DNA from: Flammula alnicola
Taxonomy: Eukaryota > Basidiomycota > Agaricomycetes > Agaricales > Strophariaceae
NCBI GenBank assembly: GCA_015499995.1
Contig: JADNRV010000064.1
Location: forward strand, 62,001 to 126,000
Direction of reading: 5' to 3'
Length of the DNA: 64,000 nt
A program made the position numbers and the translations under genes. This document shows positions 32,844 to 42,819 of the stretch, piece by piece. The notes beneath the pieces were generated by a model. It searched no databases, had not been told where the DNA came from, and worked only from the letters and a program-made list of their open reading frames with translations. Position 1 is the first letter of the stretch; every line of letters begins with the position of its first letter.

Positions 32844-35264
32844 CTAATGAAAATATCGGGCGTAAGCATCGTCATCCTCGACCTCCTCGATATACGCTCG
32901 TTGGTGGTGTGAGTGCTGCTGATGAGCTGTTTCCGATTCTTCGTTTACCGGTCGTGAAGTCCCTGGCAACGGTCCTGTTGCGTCGACATTCCTGGGGTCG
33001 TTGGGCCGTGTCAGCTGTACCGAGATTGTAGGATTGTTGCTTCGATCACCGTCCTTCCATAACATAATCTTCATGTGGCCGATTCTTGAGTAATCGATCC
33101 GTGCGGCGAACCACTGAATCCAAGGTTGTCCTAGAATGCAATCTTGTGAGTCCATATCCTCGCGTGTAACAAAGAAATGATGGTCAAATCTATGGCCACC
33201 GATGGATATCGGTACATCTCTGCATACCCCTCTCAGACCCACAGGGCCTCCGTTGACACCCTTTAGGGACCAACGCGTGCCTTCGTAGTCAAGTGGTAAG
33301 TTGGTCTGCGCAAGAAGGCGCTCCGGGAAGATATTGAGCTCGGAGCCGCAATCGACCATAAGACGGATGGACATCCCTGCTAGATCAGCAGTGAATATGC
33401 CTGTGGTCATCGCGTACTTCTTTGTAGGCCTGAAGCTGACCGCATTCGAGTACCTGAGCATAAATGAATCAAGCATAGAAGGATCATTCAACTCATCAAA
33501 CTGGAGTGAACTCGCCGAATTTACTCGCGCTCCTGTGCTGGTCTTCGCGAACTCTTCTTCTGCTTGCGCCGTGTAGAGGTCATACTCGCCGTACTTTGTC
33601 AAATATTCCCGTCGAGTCTTCGTAGCATCAGCCATTCGCTTTTGGAGCCCTGGAGATATACCTAAGATATCGCGCAATGTCAGGGTTACCTGAGTCTGTA
33701 GAATGAGGTCCTGGATGTCTTGCATGGAGATCTTCTCCTGGACGTCCGACGTGTAATGGTACTGAGGCGCTTTGCTCTTGGGCTCATCCTTCATTTCGAC
33801 GTCCTTGTTGTTTCGAGGAAGCGAATCCTTCCACCCTTCACGCGTATTGATAGGCGGCGGCGGCGCGGACCCATTAGTGCCAGGGACACGCGCTTCATTG
33901 GGAATATGTTGAGATGTCGTAGGCGCTGGTCCTGATGGCTGGCGAGGCACAGGCGTTGGAACACTTGCGGGTGTATTGGGCCGCTCGGGTTGTTTCCTCG
34001 CAGGCGGTCGTCGCGTTGGGTCATGCCTAGGAGCAGTGTCTTTGCCAGTACGCGTAACAGGGTAAGAGTCACTAAAATCGAACTCATCTTGGTTTGATGC
34101 AATGGCGTACACGTCGCCACACAACGCCGGATAGTCGCCCATCATGAGCGTCGCTGGGGATGCGCTCGCCGTCAATGTGTGAGGGGGTGATTCACGTCGC
34201 GGGAAGTCACTTCGATGCTCGCGGAGGTATTGAGCGACACCGCCCGGCGTGAATGGTATCAGTGGAAGGTCCGCTCCATCCATGAGTGTGTATCGACTCC
34301 GGGCGGCGTCAAACTTGATGAGTGATTCCGCTATGAGTTTGGCGGTCTCTGGGCAGAAACGGGGGTGCAACCGGTGCGTTCCAATCTGTCCGCAAATGAA
34401 ACAAGTTTTGTCAGCGGGGTTTGTACTGTTAGAAGGGCGAGAGAAGGATCCTGCGCTCATCGCAGTCTGAAACATTTGCTGCATCTGTGCTTGGCTGATT
34501 GAGAGCTGTTGCAGCTGCTGGGTGAGAAGATCGATGTCGGTCTTGATATTGCTGCTCTTGGGTTTTGCAGACTCGAGGACGCTGGCGAGAGGCAATAATG
34601 AAGGCTTTGTCACTGGGGCCGCGCTGGGCGCGTCGTCGTCAGAGTCGTCGGCGTCTGATTCCACATTGTAAGACTCGATGCTGTTCGGGTTGAACTGGCG
34701 GCATATGATTTCGATCACCGTCTTGATTTGAGGTGGCGAGGTGGTAGCCAAGTTGGCAGGAGGAAGGCGAGAGGTTACAAATGCTCGGGTTCTTCGTGGA
34801 AGACCCGCAAAGAATTTGAGCTTCATCTCGTTCTCGTCAATCAGCTTCTTTGACTTAAGTTGCGCGGCAATCGTGAGATAGCTCCTATGATAGATATCAA
34901 CGTCAGCTCGGCTACCAAATTCTTTACCCTTCGCGTGTTCCTTGACAAAAAGCCTGAGGGTTTCGAGCGTCGCCTTTGCTGGTTCATCGTTAGACCCGTA
35001 CAAGTCCACTAGGAGCTGCTTCGCCTTGTCCCAGTCGGCTCCTTCGACCTCGTCGCAAAAACGTATGACCTGTTTAACTTCATCAGTGCAGTATTGGACA
35101 ATGTACGTTGGGAGCTCGGAGTTGAGTAGCCCCGCGGCATTCCCATGTCGCTCTAAAATAGCTAAGAAGTCATTGACATATTTCCCATCGAACAAAGGTG
35201 CGCTCAATGTCCGAGGGATAGGCATCGGCTTGAGTTGTGTGAACAACTGCGGCGGGGTTGCCAT
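32844..35264 (-). CDS. Retrotransposon Gag-like protein with aspartic protease
   Basis: An 806-residue protein starting MATPPQLFTQLKPMP. The N-terminal half is a Gag-like region (LFDGKYVNDFLAILERH, then KGKEFGSRADVDIYHRSYL). A zinc-knuckle-like CFICGQIGTHRLHPRFC lies near residue 285, with spacing unlike the standard CX2CX4HX4C. A Pro-rich, low-complexity middle follows. The C-terminal protease-like domain has MTTGIFTADLAGMSIRLMVD continuing CGSELNIFPE; the active-site triplet reads Asp-Cys-Gly rather than Asp-Thr/Ser-Gly. A later DCILGQPWIQWF is the expected ILG(x)PW block. The frame ends EDDDAYARYFH at a UAG at 32844. Confidence 0.85.
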   Translation of the reverse strand: MATPPQLFTQLKPMPIPRTLSAPLFDGKYVNDFLAILERHGNAAGLLNSELPTYIVQYCTDEVKQVIRFCDEVEGADWDKAKQLLVDLYGSNDEPAKATLETLRLFVKEHAKGKEFGSRADVDIYHRSYLTIAAQLKSKKLIDENEMKLKFFAGLPRRTRAFVTSRLPPANLATTSPPQIKTVIEIICRQFNPNSIESYNVESDADDSDDDAPSAAPVTKPSLLPLASVLESAKPKSSNIKTDIDLLTQQLQQLSISQAQMQQMFQTAMSAGSFSRPSNSTNPADKTCFICGQIGTHRLHPRFCPETAKLIAESLIKFDAARSRYTLMDGADLPLIPFTPGGVAQYLREHRSDFPRRESPPHTLTASASPATLMMGDYPALCGDVYAIASNQDEFDFSDSYPVTRTGKDTAPRHDPTRRPPARKQPERPNTPASVPTPVPRQPSGPAPTTSQHIPNEARVPGTNGSAPPPPINTREGWKDSLPRNNKDVEMKDEPKSKAPQYHYTSDVQEKISMQDIQDLILQTQVTLTLRDILGISPGLQKRMADATKTRREYLTKYGEYDLYTAQAEEEFAKTSTGARVNSASSLQFDELNDPSMLDSFMLRYSNAVSFRPTKKYAMTTGIFTADLAGMSIRLMVDCGSELNIFPERLLAQTNLPLDYEGTRWSLKGVNGGPVGLRGVCRDVPISIGGHRFDHHFFVTREDMDSQDCILGQPWIQWFAARIDYSRIGHMKIMLWKDGDRSNNPTISVQLTRPNDPRNVDATGPLPGTSRPVNEESETAHQQHSHHQRAYIEEVEDDDAYARYFH

Positions 35265-35400
35265 GTTGTAGGCTTCGACAGGGAAGAAGGGGAGTTGAAA
35301 GAGAAATGCAGACAGAATGAAAGTTGGGAAGAATTGAAATTCGGGGACTCAGCGGTGGTTGTTTTCGACGGAAAACCTTTGATCCAGTCTCGATAGCTAC

Positions 35401-36429
35401 TGTGGAAGAGCAAGTCTTTTCCTGGTGGATTGGATCGAGGTCGTCGAAGACAAAAGAGGGGGCGGCGCTGATGGGCGCCTAAGTACGGGGTATTTAAGAT
35501 GTTGTGTAGATAGAGAATGTCGCGACTCGCTGTGCTCAATGCTCACGCTCGATGCTCGTGCTCCTAGCAGTTGTTTTCCGAATCAAAGTGGGGGTCGATT
35601 GACTAAGGACTCCTGAGATTTACAAACGCGGGTATATAGTTAATTTCCTGGCGCACACGTTCTCTTGCGTCGCCAGGGCCAAGAAATCGGAGGGGTAATT
35701 CAAATATGTACACTAGAGAGTCCATTTGCAAAAGATAAAGGCCCCTTCACCTCGTGAAACGATATTTTCGGCCGCACGCAGGATAGGAGGCTAGGTGGAG
35801 GTTTGGTGCGGGCGCGAGTGAACTGCGCGCGTCCTTGCTCAAGGGACGGGCAATATTCCACGGCTGACCAGACCGTGTCCGCTGCTCATCGCACATTCGG
35901 GCGGGGCGTCCTCCTGCGTACGGCGTATCGTCTCGTTGCACTTGGTGTCGGCTATCGAAAAGAGTGGGAGGTGCGGAAGTGATCGAGAATCGAGATAAAA
36001 TAAAGAAAACGGAATAAATCGGAACGAAATTTGAAAATAAAAACTCCTACCGGCCCTATGGTTCTTCCTGGCTCGGTATTCCATCCTTCCGTCAGCGTAG
36101 ATCGTGCTTGAGGTTGTGCTTTCGTCGTGGTATGCTATGGTATGCCTTGAGCGCAAAACGGAGATTGCCGGAGCGCGTTCCCACGGCAGTTGCGTGTGAA
36201 ATAGGGATCCTGAGGAGGAACGAACAGGAGTGAGAGTACGGGGTTTTTTGGAGATGGGAAAGGAAGTGATAAAGAGTGTGCGCGAAGTCATTCGAAGTGG
36301 GCAAAAAGGGTATGTTGTGTGAGACGTCTAAATCGACTGTCGCGCGGTTTACGCACGGCTTGATCGGCATCACGTGGGAATTCGGAGTTACCCGCTCTTT
36401 CCACGAGCGCGCTATCCATCTCCTCCACA
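35401..36429 (-). repeat. 5' LTR of the retrotransposon
   Basis: It has the same 1029-bp sequence as the 3' LTR. A CTATATACCC stretch on the minus strand near 35630-35640 is a candidate TATA box. The sequence following the LTR (GTAGCTATCGAGACTGG) has no TGG next to the LTR end, so the primer-binding site cannot be assigned to a tRNA with confidence. Confidence 0.92.
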
Positions 36430-37197
36430 GCACCCGAGTCCGTGTCATCACTGTAAGGGGATTTCTTCACAATGTGTTGGCGTGAATTGAGACTTTTGAA
36501 GGCTAAATGAGTACAGAAGATCGGAATCGGTGAGAAGGGCCATACGTTGCCAATGCACTGTTCATATATACTGGCAAACAGTTGATTCAGTGTTTGAAAA
36601 ATCACATAGATAAAAGTAAGATGCACATTTCCCGCTCATTTCGACGCCGATAAAGAAGTAGAATGTCCCAGGGAGGGCAATAAACTGTGATTCGAGATAT
36701 ATGATTAGAGAGACATAGTAGATAAGCAGTGACTTACAAGAATCAAATTCAATGCAGCACACGTCGCAGTCAACATTCCACGGTTAACAGCATTAATCAT
36801 GAGACTATTCAGCAGGGAGTTGGTACTATATGGAAGGAAGAATGAGCAAAGCACCAATCAAATCAGCCAATTGACCTACGACTTGACATTGCTCTTGTTC
36901 TTGCGCAGACTCCGCACAAGAGACACCGTGATCATAATGTCACAAAGAAGTGCAGCCGCCGCCTGTGTCTCCTGTGTCGTGAGGGGCTGTGCGGGATTGA
37001 TCAGCTCATGGTGACTCTGAGGTACAATGCAACGACCTTGGTGCTACCAAGCTGGCCAAACGATGTAAGTCTGACACTATAATGCTCACGATACGATGAG
37101 TGCCGTAATTGTAGAGTGAGAAGAATTTCACACACGTTATGATAGTTCCGGCTGGAAAGCAACAACACATTCAGTGGGGCAAGGAGAAAAAGCAGTG

Positions 37198-37312
37198 TGC
37201 GGTGAGTGAGGTGAGTGCGAGTGCGTGCACTCACTTACACTCACTCTCACGCACCTCAATCTCTTCCGCACTCACCTCACTCACTCACACGCACTCACTT
37301 TCTATCACTTAT
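37198..37312. repeat. CACTCA/CACGCA low-complexity array, left subterminal
   Basis: Irregular repeats of CACTCAC, CGCACTC and GTGAGTG. The array is self-complementary within itself (GTGAGTG first, CACTCAC later), so it could fold. Confidence 0.7.
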
Positions 37313-37528
37313 AGGACTGCGCACTTGTATAGGGTGCGAGCTGAGTGGCTGAGTACTGAGATGATGTGGCATGTCAGGTAATAATAATCGGCCCTCAATG
37401 AATGAATTATGCACGCTTGCACGAAGTAGCAATATCTAGATTGTATTTTACCTAAGTTTAGCCACTTTTTGGGAAAATTAACACAGGCATTTGCTAGTAG
37501 CGCAAGAGTGGCTTTGGGCAGGGTACTG

Positions 37529-37800
37529 TGTGGAGGAGATGAATAACGCGCTCGTGGAAACAGCACACAAAGCCCAAATTCCCACGTGATGCCGGTGATG
37601 CCGTTCGCACATCCACCCGACGGTCGTTTAGATTACCACAAGTCGTACAAACATTTACCTACTGCAAAACACCAGGGAACCCTCTTTGATATATCCTTTC
37701 CCTTCTCCAATGATACCCGTACTCTCACTGTTTCTCTTTATTCCACAGGAACATTAATTCCTACACACCTGACGTGGGAACCTCGGCATTGTGCACATCG
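37529..37800 (+). repeat. Diverged partial LTR related to the retrotransposon
   Basis: It starts TGTGGAGGAGATGAATAACG, matching the LTR start (element orientation) with few changes. Further shared blocks are CGCGCTCGTGGAAA, ATTCCCACGTGATGCCG, CCGTACTCTCACT and CGTGGGAAC. Similarity fades near 37800 and no internal region follows. It sits inside the 2381-bp TIR element, so an older related LTR was captured by or inserted into that element. Confidence 0.7.
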
Positions 37801-38333
37801 ACAAACTCAATGCTACGCTAAAGGCGTGCCATTGCTCACTACACCGCAGAACGACATCATATGCCTTCATTTATATCCGTTATTCCTCAGTCAATTAACC
37901 CATTTTATTCGGACTTACATCTTTGATAGTATGAGAACATCAAGCCAAGCAGATTGCCTCTATCAGGCAGTCAAAATAATTTAGAGTACTTACAAATAGT
38001 TTTTATGTTTAATGTAGTACCTATAGAATTTATTCTACCTAATTTTTAAGAGGGAGGGTGCATGTTGCCGTTTTTGCGCGAGCTTTTTGTGTGCCAGGTG
38101 CCGTGGGAACATGCGTGACCAGGTGCATTCCTGTGGAAATGACCGACTTCGTACAGAAATTACACTCTTCTACATCCACCAATAGCGTTAGGAATTAGAT
38201 AGATTATGTCTTAATGTATTGTATATCCCAGGGAAATTACAAAAAATGAAATTGGTGCGAAGTTATGACATGAATTAGCATGACACGAAAGTCGTGCGCA
38301 CTGTGATCCATAGGCGCTCAACGGGCGCTTGCA

Positions 38334-38700
38334 CACGCACTCACAACAGTATGCGACACTTATATCTGCACTCACTCTGCACTCACCTGAGCCACTCACC
38401 CTCACGCACCCTCACTGACCTTCACTGACTCACACGCACTTGCCCATACTTGCACGCATTCACACACTCACTTGCACGCACTCACACTCACTCACACTCA
38501 CTTGCACGCACTCGCACTAACATGCACTCACTTGAACGCACTTGCACGCACTTGCACTTTGGCCACACTCACTTGCACTCACATAACACGCACTTGTTCG
38601 GACATCAGTGGACTTTACACTCATGCATATTTGATCGACACTTACTTGCACGCACTTCCCTCGTCCGCGGAGACTCCACTCACTTGCATATTTGGCCCCA
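38334..38700. repeat. CACTCACTTGCACG-rich low-complexity array
   Basis: Imperfect repeats of CACTCA, CTTGCACG and CACACGCA across about 370 bp in the middle of the TIR element. Long frames here (38450-38725) are composition artefacts encoding His-Ser-Thr repeats. Confidence 0.7.
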
Positions 38701-39369
38701 CTTGCAGTATCCTACATTTATGTGATATTTTCTGGGATATACTAGTGCGTTCGAGGTGTAAGAATCTCCCAGAACCTTCGTGATTCAATGCACACTTTTG
38801 ATTCCATTTGGAAAGTGATCGTAATCGAGGGTGAGTGTGTATCCATGTCCATATTTCAATTTTCTGTGCGCACCTTCTGAGTCTGCAACTATTTCACCTC
38901 TACATTGATAGCGTCAACACCTCTTAACCTCAAGAAACTTTGTTGACATCGAGTTGGAGGTGAGTGTGGCGGCCAAAATCTTGATACATTGAGTCTCTAA
39001 CCAAGTTTACCGAACTTTCAGTATGGACCAAATTATATCCGGAATGCATCTCCGCCCGCACGTAAGAGGAAGACACCTCCAAAACCTCGCCCAATTGTAA
39101 GGCAAAGGGAGTAGAGCGGCAGCTACAGCATTCGCAATTAGGGCGCACGTGACGCTGCTGGTAGCTGCACCATACAAATTTTTGATTAAGTATATCCATG
39201 TATAATGATTGCTGTTCGAGAATCTATACAGAGTCTACATGAATACTCTTCTGTCGTCTCAGTGTCCTATTGTCATGTACAAGTCATTTCATTGTCAAGA
39301 CAATCGTCGTTAGCAGGCTGCGCCCACGCCCAACCAGGGCACTGAGTATCAGGACTCAGAAACACCTTT

Positions 39370-39540
39370 ACTCACCACTCACTTACAGCATCACTCACGC
39401 GCACTCATGGTGCCACTCACCACTCACTCACTTGCACGTACCACTCACTCACCTCCACTCACCACTCACTCACTTGCACGCACCACTCACTCACTTTCAC
39501 TCACTCACACTCACTTACACTCACGCACTCACGCCGCACT
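39370..39540. repeat. CACTCAC-rich array, right subterminal
   Basis: Repeats of CACTCAC, CACTTGCACG and CACCACTCA run up to the right end of the TIR element, mirroring the left array. Confidence 0.7.
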
Positions 39541-41582
39541 GCCAAAAACCCGTGCCCCATTCAGTGACCAGTGACCACGGCGAGTCATCAAGATCGAAAA
39601 TCAATACTTACCAAGTCCAGCTCCTATACCAACCATTTACACTTCGGTCAGGGAATTTAAAGCTTTAGATATGAGCACAAACCAATTTGCGTCAAAGCCA
39701 ACACTGCCTGCAAGGTATGTGTCAGTACGATCCAGTGGGGAATAGTCGGTTATTGGGACTTACAATGATGCTGGGGATGATCTTATTCTTCCTATCCACT
39801 GGGCGACAAGGGTTTAGCCTTCAATAGTGCTATGACAATGGAATGATATCTCACAGACGTAGATACAAACGCAAAGTACCTGCCAGGATGCCGCTCCATG
39901 AGACATATACTCTTGGAAAAAGAAATGCGACATACATTTGCACGACAAATGCCGAAAGGTACTGCAGTCTCAACCTTTAGTTTCAATTATGTGTAAGGAA
40001 GAACTTAGACCATACCGTGGCAAATAGCTGTGCCTATGCGACGTCGCTTCGTTAGTAGATTTGACATGAGATGCGCCACAAGAATGCGTACTGAGTCTTG
40101 CCTGGAAGATGTGATGGAGAGGTTAGAGTTAAAAGAATGACCACCAACAGGAATGGCTCGCCAATGAATCAGGAAGAGGCCAGTGACATTTCCAAAGCCA
40201 TCGATGAGATACGAATACGTCATTTGAAAGAAAACAACGATTTGGAACGTCTCGATCACACTGAAAATCAGAATAAGCGTTCTATGCCAACATCAAGCAT
40301 TAGGTTTAGACGTACAGTAGTGCGATCACCTATGACAGTTTCAAACAACCTCAGTTTTCAGATTATATTTGTTTAAATAACGAGTAAATCACTTACCATC
40401 GCCTTGATGTTCCAATGATCCTTGGAGTACCAATGAAAATACAACCATACCTGTAGCATACCACATCCTTGGAGGCTAAGGAGAGCCGGTGAGCACAGAG
40501 CAGCTTTATTCGCAAAAATAAACCCACAGGGTCTGAAGCCAAATAGCTACTAGCCAGAATCCGAACGTTGGATCAAGAGGGCTGCTCATATTGTCGTTGC
40601 TGACTATTCAGAAGTTCACCGGAGCTTTACTTAAGTACCGTCGCCCCGGAAGAGAAGTAAATAAGTAAGCAAGCCCACCGACTCTCAAAAATCATTGATG
40701 GTTAACGCTGGCTGTGCGAAGTGAGGAGGCTGCCAACTTGGCTGTCACCATATCCTATGCATCAGATAAAAATACAGGTCAAAATGTCGATATTTTAAGA
40801 TATGTATTTAACCTTAACGTGCAACTTCCGCACCCGGATATTTACATATATTTACACATCTCATGCGTGTTTCTAGAAAAGCTTAAGAGACGGAATCTTC
40901 ACACATTCAACGTCGTTTTTCTGATCCTTGGACTTCATCACCACGAATTCGGCCTGCGAGGACATCGAATCCTCACTTTCACCAAAATTAAACTCTGGGT
41001 GGGACAGTGTCCGGAAGACGGTTTATGTCCCCAGAAATAAATCTTCCAGGACTTTGGGCCTTCTGATGATATCGGAAAGTTCAAGTTTTACTATTGTGTG
41101 CCCTCTTCATGCTGTCTTCATACATCGCTGTCAAATCCGCGAGATATCAATTCGAAGTTACCCTACATTAGGGCTGTGTCCATTGTCATCTGAAATAACT
41201 TCAGACTTAGACCTGTGCGGAGGAAAAAAAGGTGGCAGGCGTGCATGAGCGTGGTTTGCTCGCACGCTTGGAGTCCACTCTCCACGCTAACTGTGCGCTC
41301 TGCACGCGTACGCCAGTGGGACACTTACTACTGGCTCAAGTATTTACTCTCAGAAATCACTTCCGAACCGGAGCAAAACCGGAGTCCGGGACACTTGCGG
41401 TAGATTTTTAGAATGAAACACATCTGAGCTATATATCAACACGGAATTTAGAAAGAAATCCAGAGCTCAACTGGAGTGTAGATCTCGTATAAGGTTGTGC
41501 GATTTTAGGTCTACACAAATGTTGGTTGCGCGGCGCGCCAGAGATGATGAATCCCATCAGAAACCACAAATTGTTGTAATAC

Positions 41583-42498
41583 TATGACTGACCGGATGCA
41601 CATTTATTCCCGCGCGCGCTAAACTGATCCGCGCGCCCGCGCATGACCTCAAACTCAGAAAAGGATTAACTCCTGCTGTATATTAGCACATCTAGTCCAC
41701 CATAGTCTGTCTAGGTACATTTTATAACTGCAAGGCGGACATATTTCTGTCAAGTTAATGAGTTATGGGTTCCTCGACGTCTGAGGGTTGGCGGGCCGGG
41801 CTGTCGAGAGCATCTATTCCGAGTGTTACTTGTCTTGAAATCGAGGCTGAAATTCATAAATATAAGTCAGATCACAATTGACACTGAAACTTAAGATTGA
41901 TTAGAGTTGACACCTTTGAGAGCATTATATGGATCTAGTGAGTAGTTTACTCCTTCTCCAATGACGGAAGAGCCATTCTGTGCATCATAGCAAGGTTGAA
42001 GCACTCTCATTTCTTCAGATATTACCCAATCAAGTATTAATATTCCCTCACCTTAAAGTTCGACTCGAGTTGGGTATTTCCGTGGCTAGGTTCCTGTGGA
42101 AGTTGAATTCATGTTAAACTTTGTGTTGTGGCATGTTCATTCAGGCTCTCAGCCGAGCATTTACTTGGAAAGAAAGTGAGATCTCCAATGCATGTTGACA
42201 TAGCAGCATTGTGTTAGAGTATATCCATGAATTTCGGCCTCGATTTCAAGACGAGCACTCGGAATGGATGCTCTCGGCAGCCCGGCCTGCCTACCCTCAG
42301 ACGTCGAGGAACCCATAACTCATTAACTTGACAGAAAGATATCTGCTTTGCAGTTATAAAATGTACCTAGGCAGACTATGGTGGACTAGATGTGCTAATA
42401 TACAGCAGGAGTTAATGTTTTTCTGAGTTTGAGGTCATGCGCGGGCGCGCGGATCAGTTTGGCGCGCGCGGGAATAAATGTGCATCCGGTCAGTCATA
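41583..42498. mobile_element. 916-bp foldback element with ~280-bp inverted repeats
   Basis: It begins TATGACTGACCGGATGC at 41583 and ends with the complement at 42498. The inverted repeats continue for about 280 bp at roughly 90% identity, leaving about 350 bp of unique centre. The 7-bp target duplication GTAATAC lies at 41576-41582 and 42499-42505; arm A has the unfilled site ATATTAC (complement of GTAATAT) at 10833-10839. The outer 60 bp contain alternating CG runs (CGCGCGC, GCGCGCCCGCGC). No coding frame is credible. Long TIRs suggest a non-autonomous Mutator-like or foldback element, but the family is not certain. Confidence 0.85.
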
Positions 42499-42819
42499 GT
42501 AATACGAATCAAATTATCGAGTTGGACCTCTATAAATTATGTAAATAGATTTCCCACAAGTATCGGAAGTATACGTACGAAACATCGACCATCTGACTCC
42601 ATCAGATTGGGATTAAATTTACCACAAGCGGCGCTGCGCCACCGCCGCCACGTTGGGGCTGGGATAAAATTGCTATCATCACATTCGATTTCGGGCGGCT
42701 CGCAGCTTTTGGCCAAACCAATACATTTGGTGATGTTGATGTGGATTGGGACAACAAGGAGTGCCTATCATAAAGATCCGTGTATTCGCGAATGCGTTTC
42801 TCAGCGTATAATCTCGAAT

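Larger units (their letters stand above)
27236..36429 (-). mobile_element. Full-length Ty3/gypsy-type LTR retrotransposon, 9194 bp
   Basis: Two 1029-bp LTRs bound an internal region of 7136 bp. The 4-bp target duplication GCAC lies at 27232-27235 and 36430-36433, and the arm A empty site is GTGC at 14487-14490. On the minus strand the order is Gag-like protein with aspartic protease, then reverse transcriptase and RNase H, then integrase. This order (integrase last) is that of Ty3/gypsy elements. No chromodomain is visible after the integrase. The long frames are open except for one in-frame UAG in pol. Confidence 0.93.
37177..39557. mobile_element. 2381-bp TIR element with 9-bp target duplication (Mutator-like)
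   Basis: The flanks are CATTCAGTG at 37168-37176 and again at 39558-39566. Arm A holds this site once, as CACTGAATG at 13762-13770 on its strand. The ends are GGGCAAGG (left) and the complement of GGGCACGG (right), followed inward by GCAGTG and CGGnGTGAGTG-like sequence on both sides. A 9-bp duplication suggests the Mutator superfamily. Both subterminal zones are packed with CACTCA/CACGCA-type repeats. No transposase is visible. The frame at 37586-37984 lies in an LTR-derived segment and is not a credible gene. Confidence 0.8.
27030..40589 (-). pseudogene. DUF6534-type membrane protein gene split by a retrotransposon (arm B copy)
   Basis: Paralogue of the 12740-14689 gene. It starts at 40589 with MSSPLDPTFGFWLVAIWLQT, followed by WLYFHWYSKDHWNIKAM, IVVFFQMTYSYLIDGFGN and so on, using equivalent introns including the GC-donor one. 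A 2381-bp TIR element sits in the intron between 37177 and 39557. In the last exon, reading through the hydrophilic tail reaches DDTDSGA at about 36434 and is interrupted by the LTR element. The exon resumes at 27235 and ends STFMDGML at 27030. The gene and the retrotransposon share orientation, so the LTR could terminate transcripts prematurely. The rest looks undamaged, so inactivation seems recent. Confidence 0.8.

Noticed and set aside
37586..37984. 132-codon frame inside the TIR element as a transposase or accessory gene
   Set aside because: It coincides with a diverged LTR segment and has no transposase motif.
37198..39540. CACTCA arrays as a telomere-like or CRISPR-like array
   Set aside because: Repeat units are irregular, spacers are not unique and of fixed size, and the motif is not TTAGGG. 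They lie inside a TIR element.
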